Positions 8,362 to 16,931 of a stretch of 64,000 bases of DNA are shown in pieces. The notes beneath the pieces were generated by a model. That model saw only the letters and a list, made by a program, of their open reading frames with translations, searched no databases and was not told the origin of the DNA. The position numbers and the translations under genes were made by a program. This DNA comes from Chitinimonas arctica (lineage in GTDB: Bacteria > Pseudomonadota > Gammaproteobacteria > Burkholderiales > Chitinimonadaceae), in the NCBI RefSeq assembly GCF_007431345.1, contig NZ_CP041730.1:3224001-3288000 (forward strand), written 5' to 3'. Positions within the stretch are counted from its first letter, which is position 1, and each line of letters starts with the position of its first letter.

Positions 8362-9006
8362 GTGGACTACTCTTTCATCAATATCCTGCTGCATCTCGAT
8401 CAGTTCCTGGCCATCCTGGTCAGCCAGTATGGCGTCTGGATCTACCTGATCCTCTTCCTGGTGGTGTTCTGCGAAACCGGCGTGCTGGTCTTGCCTTTCC
8501 TGCCGGGTGATTCGCTGCTGTTCGTGGCGGGCGCGGTAGCGGCCCAGGGCGATATGAATCCCTATCTGCTGGCGGTGTGCCTGATGTCGGCCGCCATTCT
8601 GGGCGATAGCACCAACTACCTGGTCGGCCGGCGCGCGGGTAGCGCCTTGTTCCGCAAGGAATCGCGCTTTATCCGCCGCGACTACCTGGAACGTACCCAG
8701 GCTTTCTATGCCCGCCACGGCGGCAAGACGGTGGCCCTGGCGCGCTTTGTACCGATCGTCCGTACCTTCGCGCCCTTCGTGGCGGGGATGGCCGAAATGC
8801 CTTACCGCAAGTTCCTTACCTTCAGCGTGGTCGGCTCGATCGTCTGGGTGGGTTCGCTGGTCACGGTGGGCTATCAGTTCGGCCAGGTGGAATTCATTCG
8901 CAAGAATTTGTCGCTGATCGCCATCATCGGCTTGTCGGCGGCGGTGATCCCGGCCGTGCTGGGCATGCTCAGCCAATACCTGCGCTCGATGCGGCGGGCT
9001 AATTGA
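8362..9006 (+). CDS. DedA family inner membrane protein
   Basis: This 214-aa polytopic membrane protein belongs to the DedA/VTT family. Bacterial DedA proteins support envelope integrity, and some members are implicated in undecaprenyl phosphate or phospholipid flipping. Family features are FCETGVLVLPFLPGDSLLF with the conserved acidic and Pro-Gly residues, GDSTNYLVGRRAG, and ARFVPIVRTFAPFVAGMAEM with the essential arginines. A GTG at 8335 could start the frame nine codons earlier, but it lies inside the secF terminator stem, so GTG 8362 is preferred. bioC follows 3 bp after the stop. Confidence 0.88.
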   Translation: MDYSFINILLHLDQFLAILVSQYGVWIYLILFLVVFCETGVLVLPFLPGDSLLFVAGAVAAQGDMNPYLLAVCLMSAAILGDSTNYLVGRRAGSALFRKESRFIRRDYLERTQAFYARHGGKTVALARFVPIVRTFAPFVAGMAEMPYRKFLTFSVVGSIVWVGSLVTVGYQFGQVEFIRKNLSLIAIIGLSAAVIPAVLGMLSQYLRSMRRAN

Positions 9007-9009
9007 GTC

Positions 9010-9893
9010 ATGGCGGAAGAAGTCTTCTACACCGACAAGTCGCAGGTCAAACGCGCGTTCGAGCGCTCGGCCGTCTCTTACGATGGCGCCGCCGTGCTGC
9101 AACGGGAAGTCGCCGATCGCATGCTGGAGCGGCTGGACCTGGTCAAGCTTGCGCCCCGGCGCATGCTGGATGCCGGTAGCGGCACCGGTTATGCCGGCCC
9201 CACCTGCGTAGCCGCTTCAAGGATGCGCGCTTGCTGGAGCTGGATCTTGCCCTCTCCATGCTGCGCGTCGCCGCCGGCAAGGTCGGTTTGCTGGGCCGGG
9301 TGTTCGGCAAGGCCAATTGGCAGGTATGCGCCGACCTGGAGACGCTGCCGCTGGCCGATGCTTCGGTCGAGCTGGTCTGGTCCAGCCTGGCCATCCAGTG
9401 GCTGAACGAGCCTGACCGCGCCTTCCGTGAGTTCCACCGGGTGCTGCAGCCGGAAGGGCTGTTGATGTTCAGTACCTTCGGGCCCGATACGCTGCTGGAA
9501 CTCAAGCAGTCGTTCGGCCAGGCCGATCAACGGCCGCACGTGAACCGCTTTATCGATATGCACGACCTGGGCGATGCCCTGTCGCACGCGGGTTTTTCGG
9601 CGCCGGTCATGGATATGGAAAAGATCGTGCTGACCTACGCCGACGTGAAGGCGGTGATGCGCGATCTGAAAGCGATCGGCGCCCACAATGTGGCGGTGGG
9701 GCGCGGCCGTGGCCTGTTCGGCAAGGCGGCCTTCGCACGTGCCTGCGACGCCTATGAGCACTTGCGCCGCGACGGCAAGTTGCCGGCCACCTACGAGGTG
9801 GTCTATGGTCATGCTTGGAAACCGCAACCCCAGCCGCAGCAACTGGCGGATGGCCGCCAAATCATAGAATTTCGTCCTCGCCCTAAACTGTGA
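9010..9893 (+). pseudogene. bioC: Malonyl-[ACP] O-methyltransferase BioC, interrupted by a -1 frameshift
   Basis: BioC methylates malonyl-ACP to start pimelate synthesis for biotin. The N-terminal part (MAEEVFYTDKSQVKRAFERS, then LDAGSGTGY, the SAM-binding motif I) is in one frame. The rest (LELDLALSMLRVA to the C-terminus) is in another. The switch is at the CCCC run 9198-9201. One more C would give GPHLRSRFKDARLLELD, restoring a continuous 294-aa protein of normal BioC length, so a single-base deletion is the simplest reading. The remainder shows no other damage. The stop overlaps the bioD start. A sequencing error is more likely than real inactivation, since bioD is intact. Confidence 0.88.
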
Positions 9894-10582
9894 ACGGCTA
9901 TTTCATCACTGGCACCGATACCGAAGTTGGCAAGACCGTTGCCACCTGCGCGATGTTGCGCGCGGCGGTATCGGCAGGCTACCGCGCGGTCGGCATGAAG
10001 CCGCTGGCGGCCGGTTGCGCGCTCAATCCCATGGGTTGGCTGGATAACGAGGATGTACTGGCGCATGCCGCGGCCGGCAATGTGGCGGTGGGGCGCGAGC
10101 TGGTCAATCCCTATGCCTTCTACCCGCCTATCTCGCCGCACTTGGCTGCCCGCGCGGCCGGGGTGGATATCGATTTTCCGCTGATCCGGCGCTGCTATGA
10201 TGAACTGGCCGGACAAGCCGATCTGGTGCTGGTGGAAGGGGCGGGCGGCTGGCTGGCGCCGCTGGACGATAGCCGCAGCATGGCCGATCTGGCCATCGAT
10301 CTCGGCCTGCCGGTCATCCTGGTGGTAGGTCTGCGGCTCGGTTGCCTCAACCATGCCATGCTGACCGCTCAGGCCATCCGCGCCGCCGGCGTGGAACTGG
10401 CCGGCTGGGTGGCGAATTGCGTCGATCCGGATATGTTGTCGCCAGCCGACAATCTTGCGTATTTGAAGCAACAGTTGCCTGCGCCCCTGCTTGGACTGGT
10501 TCCTCACCTCGGCGGCGAACAAAAAGCCGAGTCGAATCAAGAGCAAATGCTCGATTTCATACCCAAAACGCTTATCAAATAA
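9890..10582 (+). CDS. bioD: Dethiobiotin synthetase
   Basis: BioD closes the ureido ring of dethiobiotin using ATP and CO2. The 230-aa product begins MNGYFITGTDTEVGKTVA, with the modified P-loop GTDTEVGKT at 8-16, and contains LVEGAGGWLAPL, the conserved second motif. The start is GTG at 9890, overlapping the bioC stop by 4 bp (GTGA), so the two are translationally coupled. No other bio genes are in the window. Confidence 0.95.
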   Translation: MNGYFITGTDTEVGKTVATCAMLRAAVSAGYRAVGMKPLAAGCALNPMGWLDNEDVLAHAAAGNVAVGRELVNPYAFYPPISPHLAARAAGVDIDFPLIRRCYDELAGQADLVLVEGAGGWLAPLDDSRSMADLAIDLGLPVILVVGLRLGCLNHAMLTAQAIRAAGVELAGWVANCVDPDMLSPADNLAYLKQQLPAPLLGLVPHLGGEQKAESNQEQMLDFIPKTLIK

Positions 10583-10759
10583 GGACTTCGGCCAGATTGG
10601 GTCGTTGAGCCTACCCAGTTCCTCTGATAGCATTCATGCGACTTTTTGCCGCAGGTCTTGATTCGCGTCAAGTACCGCGTCGAAACGACGACGCCGGGGC
10701 TCACCGGTGCGGAGGGAAACGACGCTCGCGTCCGCGGGCGTGCCGTCATGGGGACATTA

Positions 10760-11884
10760 ATGAAGAACCGCGTATCCAGATCGCTTGCCGGCTTATCCGC
10801 CGCGGTCAGCCTCTCGGCTTTCGCCGACTATCAGCTTAATCTGCAAACTCCGGTTACCAAGGTAGCGCAGGATGTGTACGACCTGCACACTTTGCTGCTC
10901 TATATCTGCGGCGGCATCTTCGTCGTGGTCTTCGGGGTGATGTTCTACTCCATCTTCAAGCATCGCAAGGCAGCTGGCCATAAAGCGGTCAACTTCCACG
11001 AAAGCACCACGGTCGAACTGATCTGGACCATCATCCCCGCACTGATCCTGGTCGCCATGGCCTGGCCCGCGACCCGCGTGGTCCTGGAGCAAAAGGATAC
11101 CAGCGGCGCGGACATGACCATCAAGGTCACCGGCTATCAATGGAAATGGGGCTACGATTACCTCGATGAAGGCGTAAGCTTCCATAGCCGCCTGGTGACG
11201 CCGCAAGTGCAGTACGAAAATTTCGGCGGCGAGAAACCCGTCCGCAACGAGAACTATTTGCTGGAAGTGGACAACCCCGTGGTGGTGCCGGTAGGCAAGC
11301 GGGTACGCCTGTTGCTGACCGCGAACGATGTGATCCACGCCTGGTGGGTACCGGCCTTCAGCGTCAAGCAGGATGCGATTCCCGGCTTTATCCGCGACAC
11401 CTGGTTCAAGGCCGACAAGGAAGGCGTCTATCGTGGCCAGTGCGTGGAGCTGTGCGGCAAGGACCACGGCTTCATGCCTATCGTCGTGCATGTGGTGTCG
11501 GACGAGAAATACAAGGTCTGGGTGGACGAGCAGAAAAAGAAGATGGCCGCCAACCAGGACGATCCCAACAAGGTTTGGACCATGCCGGACATGATGGCGC
11601 GCGGTCAGAAGGTGTATGAAGCCAATTGCGCGGTCTGCCACAAGTCGGACGGCAAGGGGCAGGGCGCCTTCCCTGCGCTGGATGGTTCCAAGATGGCGAG
11701 CGACAAGGCGCAAAAGGCCGACCATATCGCCATGGTATTGGTTGGCAAGAACGCCATGCCTAGCTGGTCCAAGACGCTCTCGGACACCGAACTGGCTGCG
11801 GTGATCACCTATGAGCGCAATGCCTGGGGCAACAAGACCGGCGACCTTCTGCAACCGGCCGAAATCAAGGCCGCCCGCAAGTGA
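10760..11884 (+). CDS. coxB: Cytochrome c oxidase subunit II with C-terminal cytochrome c domain
   Basis: This subunit accepts electrons from cytochrome c at the CuA centre of an aa3-type oxidase. The 374-aa product has a signal peptide, two transmembrane segments (about residues 38-62 and 82-102), and a cupredoxin domain with CuA ligands His193, Cys228, Cys232, His236 and Met239. A fused cytochrome c domain follows with Cys290-Ala-Val-Cys293-His294 and a plausible axial Met333. I chose the ATG at 10760 because GGGGA lies 5 bp upstream and it yields a clean signal peptide. The frame is open to 10646. First gene of the cox cluster. Confidence 0.95.
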   Translation: MKNRVSRSLAGLSAAVSLSAFADYQLNLQTPVTKVAQDVYDLHTLLLYICGGIFVVVFGVMFYSIFKHRKAAGHKAVNFHESTTVELIWTIIPALILVAMAWPATRVVLEQKDTSGADMTIKVTGYQWKWGYDYLDEGVSFHSRLVTPQVQYENFGGEKPVRNENYLLEVDNPVVVPVGKRVRLLLTANDVIHAWWVPAFSVKQDAIPGFIRDTWFKADKEGVYRGQCVELCGKDHGFMPIVVHVVSDEKYKVWVDEQKKKMAANQDDPNKVWTMPDMMARGQKVYEANCAVCHKSDGKGQGAFPALDGSKMASDKAQKADHIAMVLVGKNAMPSWSKTLSDTELAAVITYERNAWGNKTGDLLQPAEIKAARK

Positions 11885-11907
11885 TTGCCGGATAGCGAGG
11901 AAGAATA

Positions 11908-13542
11908 ATGACCACTACCATCCACTCCCCCGATCACGCCCATGACCACGATCATGCGCACGATCACCCCACCGGCCTGGCGCGTTGGCTGACGGCGACC
12001 AACCACAAGGACATCGGTACGCTGTACCTGTGGTTCTCCTTCATCATGTTCCTGACCGGCGGCGTCATGGCGCTGTGCATCCGGCTGGAGCTGTTCCATC
12101 CGGGCCTGCAGTTCTTCAAGCCGGAATTGTTCAATCAGTTCACCACCCTGCACGGCATCATCATGGTGTTCGGCGCCATCATGCCGGCCTTCACCGGCCT
12201 GATGAACTGGCAGATCCCGCTGATGATAGGCGCGCCCGACATGGCGTTCGCCCGGATGAACAACTGGTCGTTCTGGCTGTTGCCGCCGGCCGCCCTGTTG
12301 CTGATGATCAGCTTTGTCGTGCCCGGCGGTGCGGCTGCCGCGGGCTGGACCCTGTATGCCCCGCTGGCGACGCAGATGGGCATGGGCATGGACCTGACCA
12401 TCTTCGCCATCCATATCATGGGCATCTCGTCCATCATGGGCGCCATCAATATCGTCACCACCATCCTCAATATGCGCGCGCCCGGCATGACGCTGATGAA
12501 GATGCCGATGTTCTGCTGGACCTCGCTGATCACCGCCTATCTGCTGATTGCCGTGATGCCGGTGCTGGCGGGCGCGGTGACCATGGTGCTGACCGACCGC
12601 CATTTCGGTACCAACTTCTTCAATGCCGCCGGTGGCGGTGACCCAGTGCTCTACCAGCACGTATTCTGGTTCTTCGGCCACCCCGAGGTCTACATCATGG
12701 CGCTGCCGGCTTTCGGCGTGGTCAGCCAGGTGATCCCGGCCTTCGCGCGCAAGCCGCTGTTCGGCTACCACTCGATGGTCTACGCCACGTCCTCGATCGC
12801 CATCCTGTCCTTCATGGTGTGGGCGCACCATATGTATACGACCGGCATGCCGGCGACCGCCCAGATCTTCTTTATGTTCGCCACCATGCTGATCGCGGTG
12901 CCGACCGGCGTGAAGGTGTTCAACTGGATCGCCACGATGTGGCAGGGCTCGATGACGTTCGAGACGCCCATGCTGTTTGCCATCGGCTTCGTCTGCCTGT
13001 TCACCTTCGGCGGCATGTCCGGCGTGGTGCTGTCGGTGGCCGCGGTGGATATCCAGCTGCAGGATACCTATTACGTGGTGGCTCACTTCCACTATGTGCT
13101 GGTGGCCGGCGCCCTGTTCTCGCTGTTCTCGGCGGTCTACTACTGGCTGCCGAAGTGGTGCGGGTTCATGTACAACGAAACCCGCGGCAAGGTGCATTTC
13201 TGGTGGTCCATGATCGCCTTCAACGTGACCTTCTTCCCCATGCACTTCCTGGGCCTGGCCGGTATGCCGCGCCGTATTCCGGACTATGGCGTGCAATTCA
13301 CCGAGTTCAACTCGATGGCCTCGGTCGGTGCCTTCGCCTTCGGCCTGGCGCAGATCTACTTCCTGTTCTTCGTGCTGCTGCCCACCCTGCGTGGCGGTGC
13401 CGGTGCGGCGCCTCAGCGGCCATGGGAAGGTGCGCATACCCTGGAGTGGGAAGTGCCGTCGCCGGCGCCGTTCCACACCTGGGAAGCGCCTCCCAGCAAG
13501 GAGCTGGTCGATGAACTTGCCGCCAAGCAGATGCTGCATTGA
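11908..13542 (+). CDS. coxA: Cytochrome c oxidase subunit I
   Basis: This catalytic subunit carries heme a and the heme a3-CuB centre and pumps protons. The 544-aa, roughly 12-helix protein shows the heme-ligand TTLHGIIMVF, the CuB His-Tyr motif FWFFGHPEVYIM, the HHMYTTG block and the VAHFHYVLV pair of histidines in helix X. The N-terminal 23 residues are unusually His/Asp-rich, with seven histidines; that extension could bind metal or simply vary. It lies 23 bp after coxB and is followed by assembly genes. Confidence 0.97.
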   Translation: MTTTIHSPDHAHDHDHAHDHPTGLARWLTATNHKDIGTLYLWFSFIMFLTGGVMALCIRLELFHPGLQFFKPELFNQFTTLHGIIMVFGAIMPAFTGLMNWQIPLMIGAPDMAFARMNNWSFWLLPPAALLLMISFVVPGGAAAAGWTLYAPLATQMGMGMDLTIFAIHIMGISSIMGAINIVTTILNMRAPGMTLMKMPMFCWTSLITAYLLIAVMPVLAGAVTMVLTDRHFGTNFFNAAGGGDPVLYQHVFWFFGHPEVYIMALPAFGVVSQVIPAFARKPLFGYHSMVYATSSIAILSFMVWAHHMYTTGMPATAQIFFMFATMLIAVPTGVKVFNWIATMWQGSMTFETPMLFAIGFVCLFTFGGMSGVVLSVAAVDIQLQDTYYVVAHFHYVLVAGALFSLFSAVYYWLPKWCGFMYNETRGKVHFWWSMIAFNVTFFPMHFLGLAGMPRRIPDYGVQFTEFNSMASVGAFAFGLAQIYFLFFVLLPTLRGGAGAAPQRPWEGAHTLEWEVPSPAPFHTWEAPPSKELVDELAAKQMLH

Positions 13543-13565
13543 ACCGGCTTAGGCAGACCGCTCCC

Positions 13566-13658
13566 ATGCAACGCACGCGTACCGTCCTGATCTTGTCCAG
13601 CGTGGCCCTGGTGTTCGCGCTGGGCTATATCGCCCGTCATCTGTTGCTGGGGCGCTGA
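13566..13658 (+). CDS. Cytochrome oxidase small assembly protein (30 aa)
   Basis: ATG 13566 to TGA 13658 encodes MQRTRTVLILSSVALVFALG plus ten residues ending in HLLLGR. It is a single transmembrane segment with a basic N-terminus. Very short membrane proteins at exactly this place, between coxA and ctaG, are conserved in betaproteobacterial cox clusters and annotated as a cytochrome oxidase small assembly protein. The gene lies 23 bp after the coxA stop and 7 bp before ctaG, and the whole gap is otherwise used. Function is inferred from position only. Confidence 0.75.
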   Translation: MQRTRTVLILSSVALVFALGYIARHLLLGR

Positions 13659-13665
13659 GGCCGGT

Positions 13666-14208
13666 ATGCATGCAAGCGTTCGCGCCGAAAACCGGCGCCT
13701 GTTAAGCAAGCTGGCCGTGATCGCGGTGGGCATGTTCGCCTTCGGTTATGCCCTGGTGCCGTTCTACGAGCAGATCTGCAAGGTGACCGGCATCAATAAC
13801 CTGCTCAAGCCGGACGTGGCGGTCAATACCCAGGTGGATAGCGCGCGCTGGATCACCGTCGAGTTCGACGCCAATCTGCGTGGCGACCTGCCTTGGCGGT
13901 TCAAGCCGGAGCAGACCCGCATCAAGCTGCATCCCGGCCAGATGGCCAACGTGGTGTACGACGTGGAAAACACCAGCGGACGTACCATCGTCGGGCAGGC
14001 CGTACCGAGTTACGGCCCCTCCGTCGCGGCACAGTATTTCAAGAAACTGGAATGTTTCTGTTTTACCCAGCAGACCTTCAAGCCCGGCGAAAAGCGCCGG
14101 ATGCCGGTGAGCTTCGTCGTGGACGCGGGCCTGCCGAACGAGGTGGAAGTCATCACGCTGTCCTACAGCTTCTTTGAAGTTGCCGGCACAGCCAAACCGG
14201 GGGCATAG
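13666..14208 (+). CDS. ctaG: Cytochrome c oxidase copper assembly protein CtaG/Cox11
   Basis: CtaG delivers copper to the CuB site of subunit I. The 180-aa product has one N-terminal transmembrane segment (about residues 12-32, with PFYEQICKVTG just after) and a periplasmic beta domain containing the copper-binding KLECFCFTQQTF (Cys130 and Cys132). This is the canonical Cox11 motif. Length and position between coxA and coxC are as expected. Confidence 0.96.
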   Translation: MHASVRAENRRLLSKLAVIAVGMFAFGYALVPFYEQICKVTGINNLLKPDVAVNTQVDSARWITVEFDANLRGDLPWRFKPEQTRIKLHPGQMANVVYDVENTSGRTIVGQAVPSYGPSVAAQYFKKLECFCFTQQTFKPGEKRRMPVSFVVDAGLPNEVEVITLSYSFFEVAGTAKPGA

Positions 14209-14213
14209 CGATC

Positions 14214-14420
14214 ATGGGCGAGCAGGAAAAGGGCAGTCTCAACCCCCTGCGCGCAGTGGGCACCGTGCTGTCGGCTTTTATCGGGATACGCCGTGGCAAG
14301 GATTCGAAGGAAGCCCTGACCAGGTTGCGGCCGGTGCAGATCATCCTGGCCGCCCTGCTGTGCGCGGGATTGTTGATATTCGGTCTGTTGACCCTGGTAC
14401 GCAGCATCACGAGCCACTAA
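14214..14420 (+). CDS. DUF2970 small membrane protein
   Basis: This 68-aa protein has a central FIGIRRGKDSKEALTRLRP segment and one C-terminal transmembrane helix (VQIILAALLCAGLLIFGLL). That matches the DUF2970 family, which in betaproteobacteria is found between ctaG and coxC. It starts 5 bp after the ctaG stop. Its function is unknown; the location suggests a role in oxidase assembly or stability. Confidence 0.8.
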   Translation: MGEQEKGSLNPLRAVGTVLSAFIGIRRGKDSKEALTRLRPVQIILAALLCAGLLIFGLLTLVRSITSH

Positions 14421-14491
14421 TCCGTCGTAAAGCATTTTTCATCCACGGGGAGCCCCCGCGCGATGTCGGCTAATAATAGGGAGTAGACAAT

Positions 14492-15343
14492 ATGGCAACG
14501 CATCAACCGGATTACTTCGTGCCTCACCCGTCGAAGTGGCCGCTCGTCGGGTCTTTCGCGCTGTTCTTTATCGGCTTGGGTGCGGCGCTGGCCGTCAACT
14601 CGGTGGGCCTGGGCGGCTACTCGCTGGCGTTGGGGTTCGGCATCCTGCTGTATATGCTGTTCGGCTGGTTCGGCGATGTGATCCGCGAATCCGAGGGCGG
14701 CGTGTACTCCAAGCGGGTGGATCTGTCGTTCCGCTGGGGCATGGGCTGGTTTATCTTCTCCGAGGTCATGTTCTTCGCCGCCTTCTTCGGCACCCTGTTC
14801 TATCTACGGACCATTTCGGTGCCCGAGCTGGGCAATATGGAGCACAAGCTGCTCTGGCCCGATTTCACGGCGGTCTGGCCCACCTCGGTGGCGCCGAATG
14901 GCACGGCGCCGTATGAAGTCATGGCGCCATGGGGGCTGCCGGCCTGGAATACGCTGATCCTGCTGACCTCGGGCGTGACCTTGACTTATGCACACTGGGG
15001 CATGATGAAGAACAACCGCACCCAGCTGAAGCTGGGCCTGCTGGTTACCGTGCTCCTGGGTGCGCTGTTCCTGGGCCTGCAAGTCTACGAATACGCCCAT
15101 GCCTGGGGCCATATGGGCCTGACGATGGCGTCCGGCGTCTATGGCGCGTCGTTCTATATGATGACCGGCTTCCACGGCATGCATGTATTCATCGGCGCCC
15201 TGATGCTGGCCGTGATGCTGTTGCGTTCCAACAAGGGTCACTTCAGCGCCGAGCACCACTTCGCCTTTGAAGCCGCCGCCTGGTACTGGCACTTCGTGGA
15301 CGTGGTCTGGCTGATCCTGTTCGTCTTCGTGTACTGGCTGTAA
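14492..15343 (+). CDS. coxC: Cytochrome c oxidase subunit III
   Basis: Subunit III stabilises the oxidase core and its proton uptake. The 283-aa protein has seven predicted membrane helices, with the family's HPSKWPLVGS near the N-terminus, RWGMGWFIFSEVMFF, GFHGMHVFIG and the C-terminal AAWYWHFVDVVWLILFVFVY. The ATG at 14492 has GGGAG about 10 bp upstream. A strong terminator follows, ending the coxB-to-coxC transcription unit. Confidence 0.96.
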   Translation: MATHQPDYFVPHPSKWPLVGSFALFFIGLGAALAVNSVGLGGYSLALGFGILLYMLFGWFGDVIRESEGGVYSKRVDLSFRWGMGWFIFSEVMFFAAFFGTLFYLRTISVPELGNMEHKLLWPDFTAVWPTSVAPNGTAPYEVMAPWGLPAWNTLILLTSGVTLTYAHWGMMKNNRTQLKLGLLVTVLLGALFLGLQVYEYAHAWGHMGLTMASGVYGASFYMMTGFHGMHVFIGALMLAVMLLRSNKGHFSAEHHFAFEAAAWYWHFVDVVWLILFVFVYWL

Positions 15344-15357
15344 AACGGTTCGCGGAC

Positions 15358-15394
15358 AGCAAATGGTGCGGCTGCTGGCCGCACCATTTGCTTT
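15358..15394 (+). terminator. Intrinsic terminator after coxC
   Basis: AGCAAATGGTGCGGC and GCCGCACCATTTGCT (15358-15372, 15378-15392) pair perfectly over 15 bp around TGCTG, followed by TT. It lies between convergent coxC and the DUF2909 gene and may act in both directions. Confidence 0.75.
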
Positions 15395-15400
15395 CAGGCT

Positions 15401-15601
15401 TTAATACACGCCGTGCGGTTGTATCAGGCCGAACTTTTGCGCCAGCATCAACATGGCGAACAGGGCGACCGATAGGCCCACCCGGACGGTCAGTGCCTTG
15501 ACGATGCGGTCCGATGGGCCTTTGTGACGAATCAGCGCCAGCATGGCACTACCCAGTGCCACCAGGATGCCGAGGATCAGTACGACAACGATGATTTTCA
15601 T
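15401..15601 (-). CDS. DUF2909 twin-transmembrane small protein
   Basis: This 66-aa protein consists of two transmembrane helices (about residues 3-24 and 40-58) separated by a short basic loop (RHKGPSDRIVKALTVRVGLS), the pattern of the DUF2909 family. The gene sits on the opposite strand between coxC and the SURF1 gene, a placement repeated in betaproteobacterial cox loci. Function unknown. The intergenic region to the divergent SURF1 gene (70 bp) must hold both promoters. Confidence 0.78.
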   Translation of the reverse strand: MKIIVVVLILGILVALGSAMLALIRHKGPSDRIVKALTVRVGLSVALFAMLMLAQKFGLIQPHGVY

Positions 15602-15671
15602 ATAGGTCCACTAGCCGTAGCGAAAGCCACGAGTGTAGTAGTCTCTCCCATTTTTCCGCCAGCTGTTCTCG

Positions 15672-16355
15672 ATGCCCCTGCGCCGTCCCCGTCTACTGAT
15701 CCTGCTCGTGACCGTTCTGTTCGTGGCACTTACGCTACGGCTGGGCCTATGGCAGCTGGGCAAGGCCCAGCACAAACGCGCGCAGGCGGAACGAATGGCT
15801 TCGTTGGACAAGCAAGCGCCGCTGCCTTGGCAGGGCGAACTCGGCCCCACGGTCTGGTTGCAAAGTTTCAAGGTCAGCGGCCAATGGCGGCCGCAAGGCC
15901 AGATCTACCTGGACAACCGCATCGAGCAGGGACGCGCCGGCTTTCATGTGCTGGCGCCGCTGGAACTGGCCGACGGCCGCTGGCTCCTGGTCAATCGCGG
16001 CTGGCTGCCCAAGACCGTCGGCCAGCAGCCTGAAGTGCCGCTGCCGCTCGGCCGGGTCGAATTGACCGTACGCATGAACAATCCCACCCAGCGCTATCTG
16101 GAGCTGGCCAAGACCACCGATGCCGGGCCGGTCTGGCAGAACCTGGACTGGCCGCGCTACCGCAAGCTGGCCGGTGCGCCGGTGGTGGACGTGCTGGCCT
16201 TCCAGTTGGACGGCAGCGATAAGCTATCGCGCAACTGGCCCGTGCCCGACCTGGGGGCGGACAAGAATTTCGGCTATGCCGGCCAATGGTTTCTTTTCGC
16301 GGCCCTGGCGGTCGTACTGTTTGTCATCTTGCATTGGAAGCGCCGCGACACATGA
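15672..16355 (+). CDS. SURF1 family cytochrome oxidase assembly protein
   Basis: SURF1 proteins help insert heme a into subunit I. The 227-aa product has the expected two-helix topology: an N-terminal helix (LLILLVTVLFVALTLRLGLW followed by QLGKAQHK) and a C-terminal helix (WFLFAALAVVLFVILHW), with the periplasmic domain between. Family blocks include YLDNRIEQGRAGFHVLAPL and LLVNRGWLP. The stop overlaps the next start by 4 bp (ATGA), so the pair is coupled. Confidence 0.93.
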   Translation: MPLRRPRLLILLVTVLFVALTLRLGLWQLGKAQHKRAQAERMASLDKQAPLPWQGELGPTVWLQSFKVSGQWRPQGQIYLDNRIEQGRAGFHVLAPLELADGRWLLVNRGWLPKTVGQQPEVPLPLGRVELTVRMNNPTQRYLELAKTTDAGPVWQNLDWPRYRKLAGAPVVDVLAFQLDGSDKLSRNWPVPDLGADKNFGYAGQWFLFAALAVVLFVILHWKRRDT

Positions 16356-16927
16356 CCGTTACCGTTACTTCTCCCGCTCCCAGCCAAGGCCGGCGAATCC
16401 TGCTGATCATGATCGCCATCACCATTGCCCCGGTGCTGGCCTCGTATCTGACGTATTACTTCTGGCGCCCGGCCGGTGGCAAGACCTATGGGCAGCTGCT
16501 GGAAATCCATCCGGTGGCGGAGTTCAGCCAGCGCAAATTGTCGGGCGAGCCGGCCAGCCTGGCCGAGCTGAAGGGCAAATGGGTGCTGGTGACGGTTGCC
16601 GGCGGCGACTGCGCCGCTGCTTGCCAGGCCACTTTGCATGCCTTGCGGCAATACCGGGTGGCGCAGGGCAAGTATATGGGCAAGGTCGAGCGGCTTTGGC
16701 TGGTCAACGATGCCGCCGTACCCTCCGCCCAAGCCATTGCTGCCGCCGAAGGGGCGCGTGTGCATCGCGCGCTGGCACCCGTGCCGCTGCCCGGCGACCA
16801 GGCCGGCGCCGTCTACCTGATCGACCCCTTGGGCAACCAGGTGATCCGCTACGGGCGTGAAGCCGAGCCGGTCAAGGTCATCAAGGAACTGGGCAAGTTC
16901 CTGAAGAACAACGAAAACCTGGGTTGA
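16352..16927 (+). CDS. Cytochrome oxidase assembly protein, thioredoxin-like SCO-related
   Basis: This 191-aa protein has an N-terminal membrane anchor (about residues 14-36) and a periplasmic thioredoxin-like domain (LKGKWVLVTVAGGDCAAACQ). It resembles the SCO-like protein commonly encoded between SURF1 and ctaA in betaproteobacteria. The CxxxC motif is present as CAAAC, so copper or thiol chemistry is plausible. I chose ATG 16352, overlapping the SURF1 stop, over an upstream GTG-type start inside SURF1. Its exact role in oxidase assembly is not established by sequence. Confidence 0.75.
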   Translation: MTVTVTSPAPSQGRRILLIMIAITIAPVLASYLTYYFWRPAGGKTYGQLLEIHPVAEFSQRKLSGEPASLAELKGKWVLVTVAGGDCAAACQATLHALRQYRVAQGKYMGKVERLWLVNDAAVPSAQAIAAAEGARVHRALAPVPLPGDQAGAVYLIDPLGNQVIRYGREAEPVKVIKELGKFLKNNENLG

Positions 16928-16931
16928 GACC

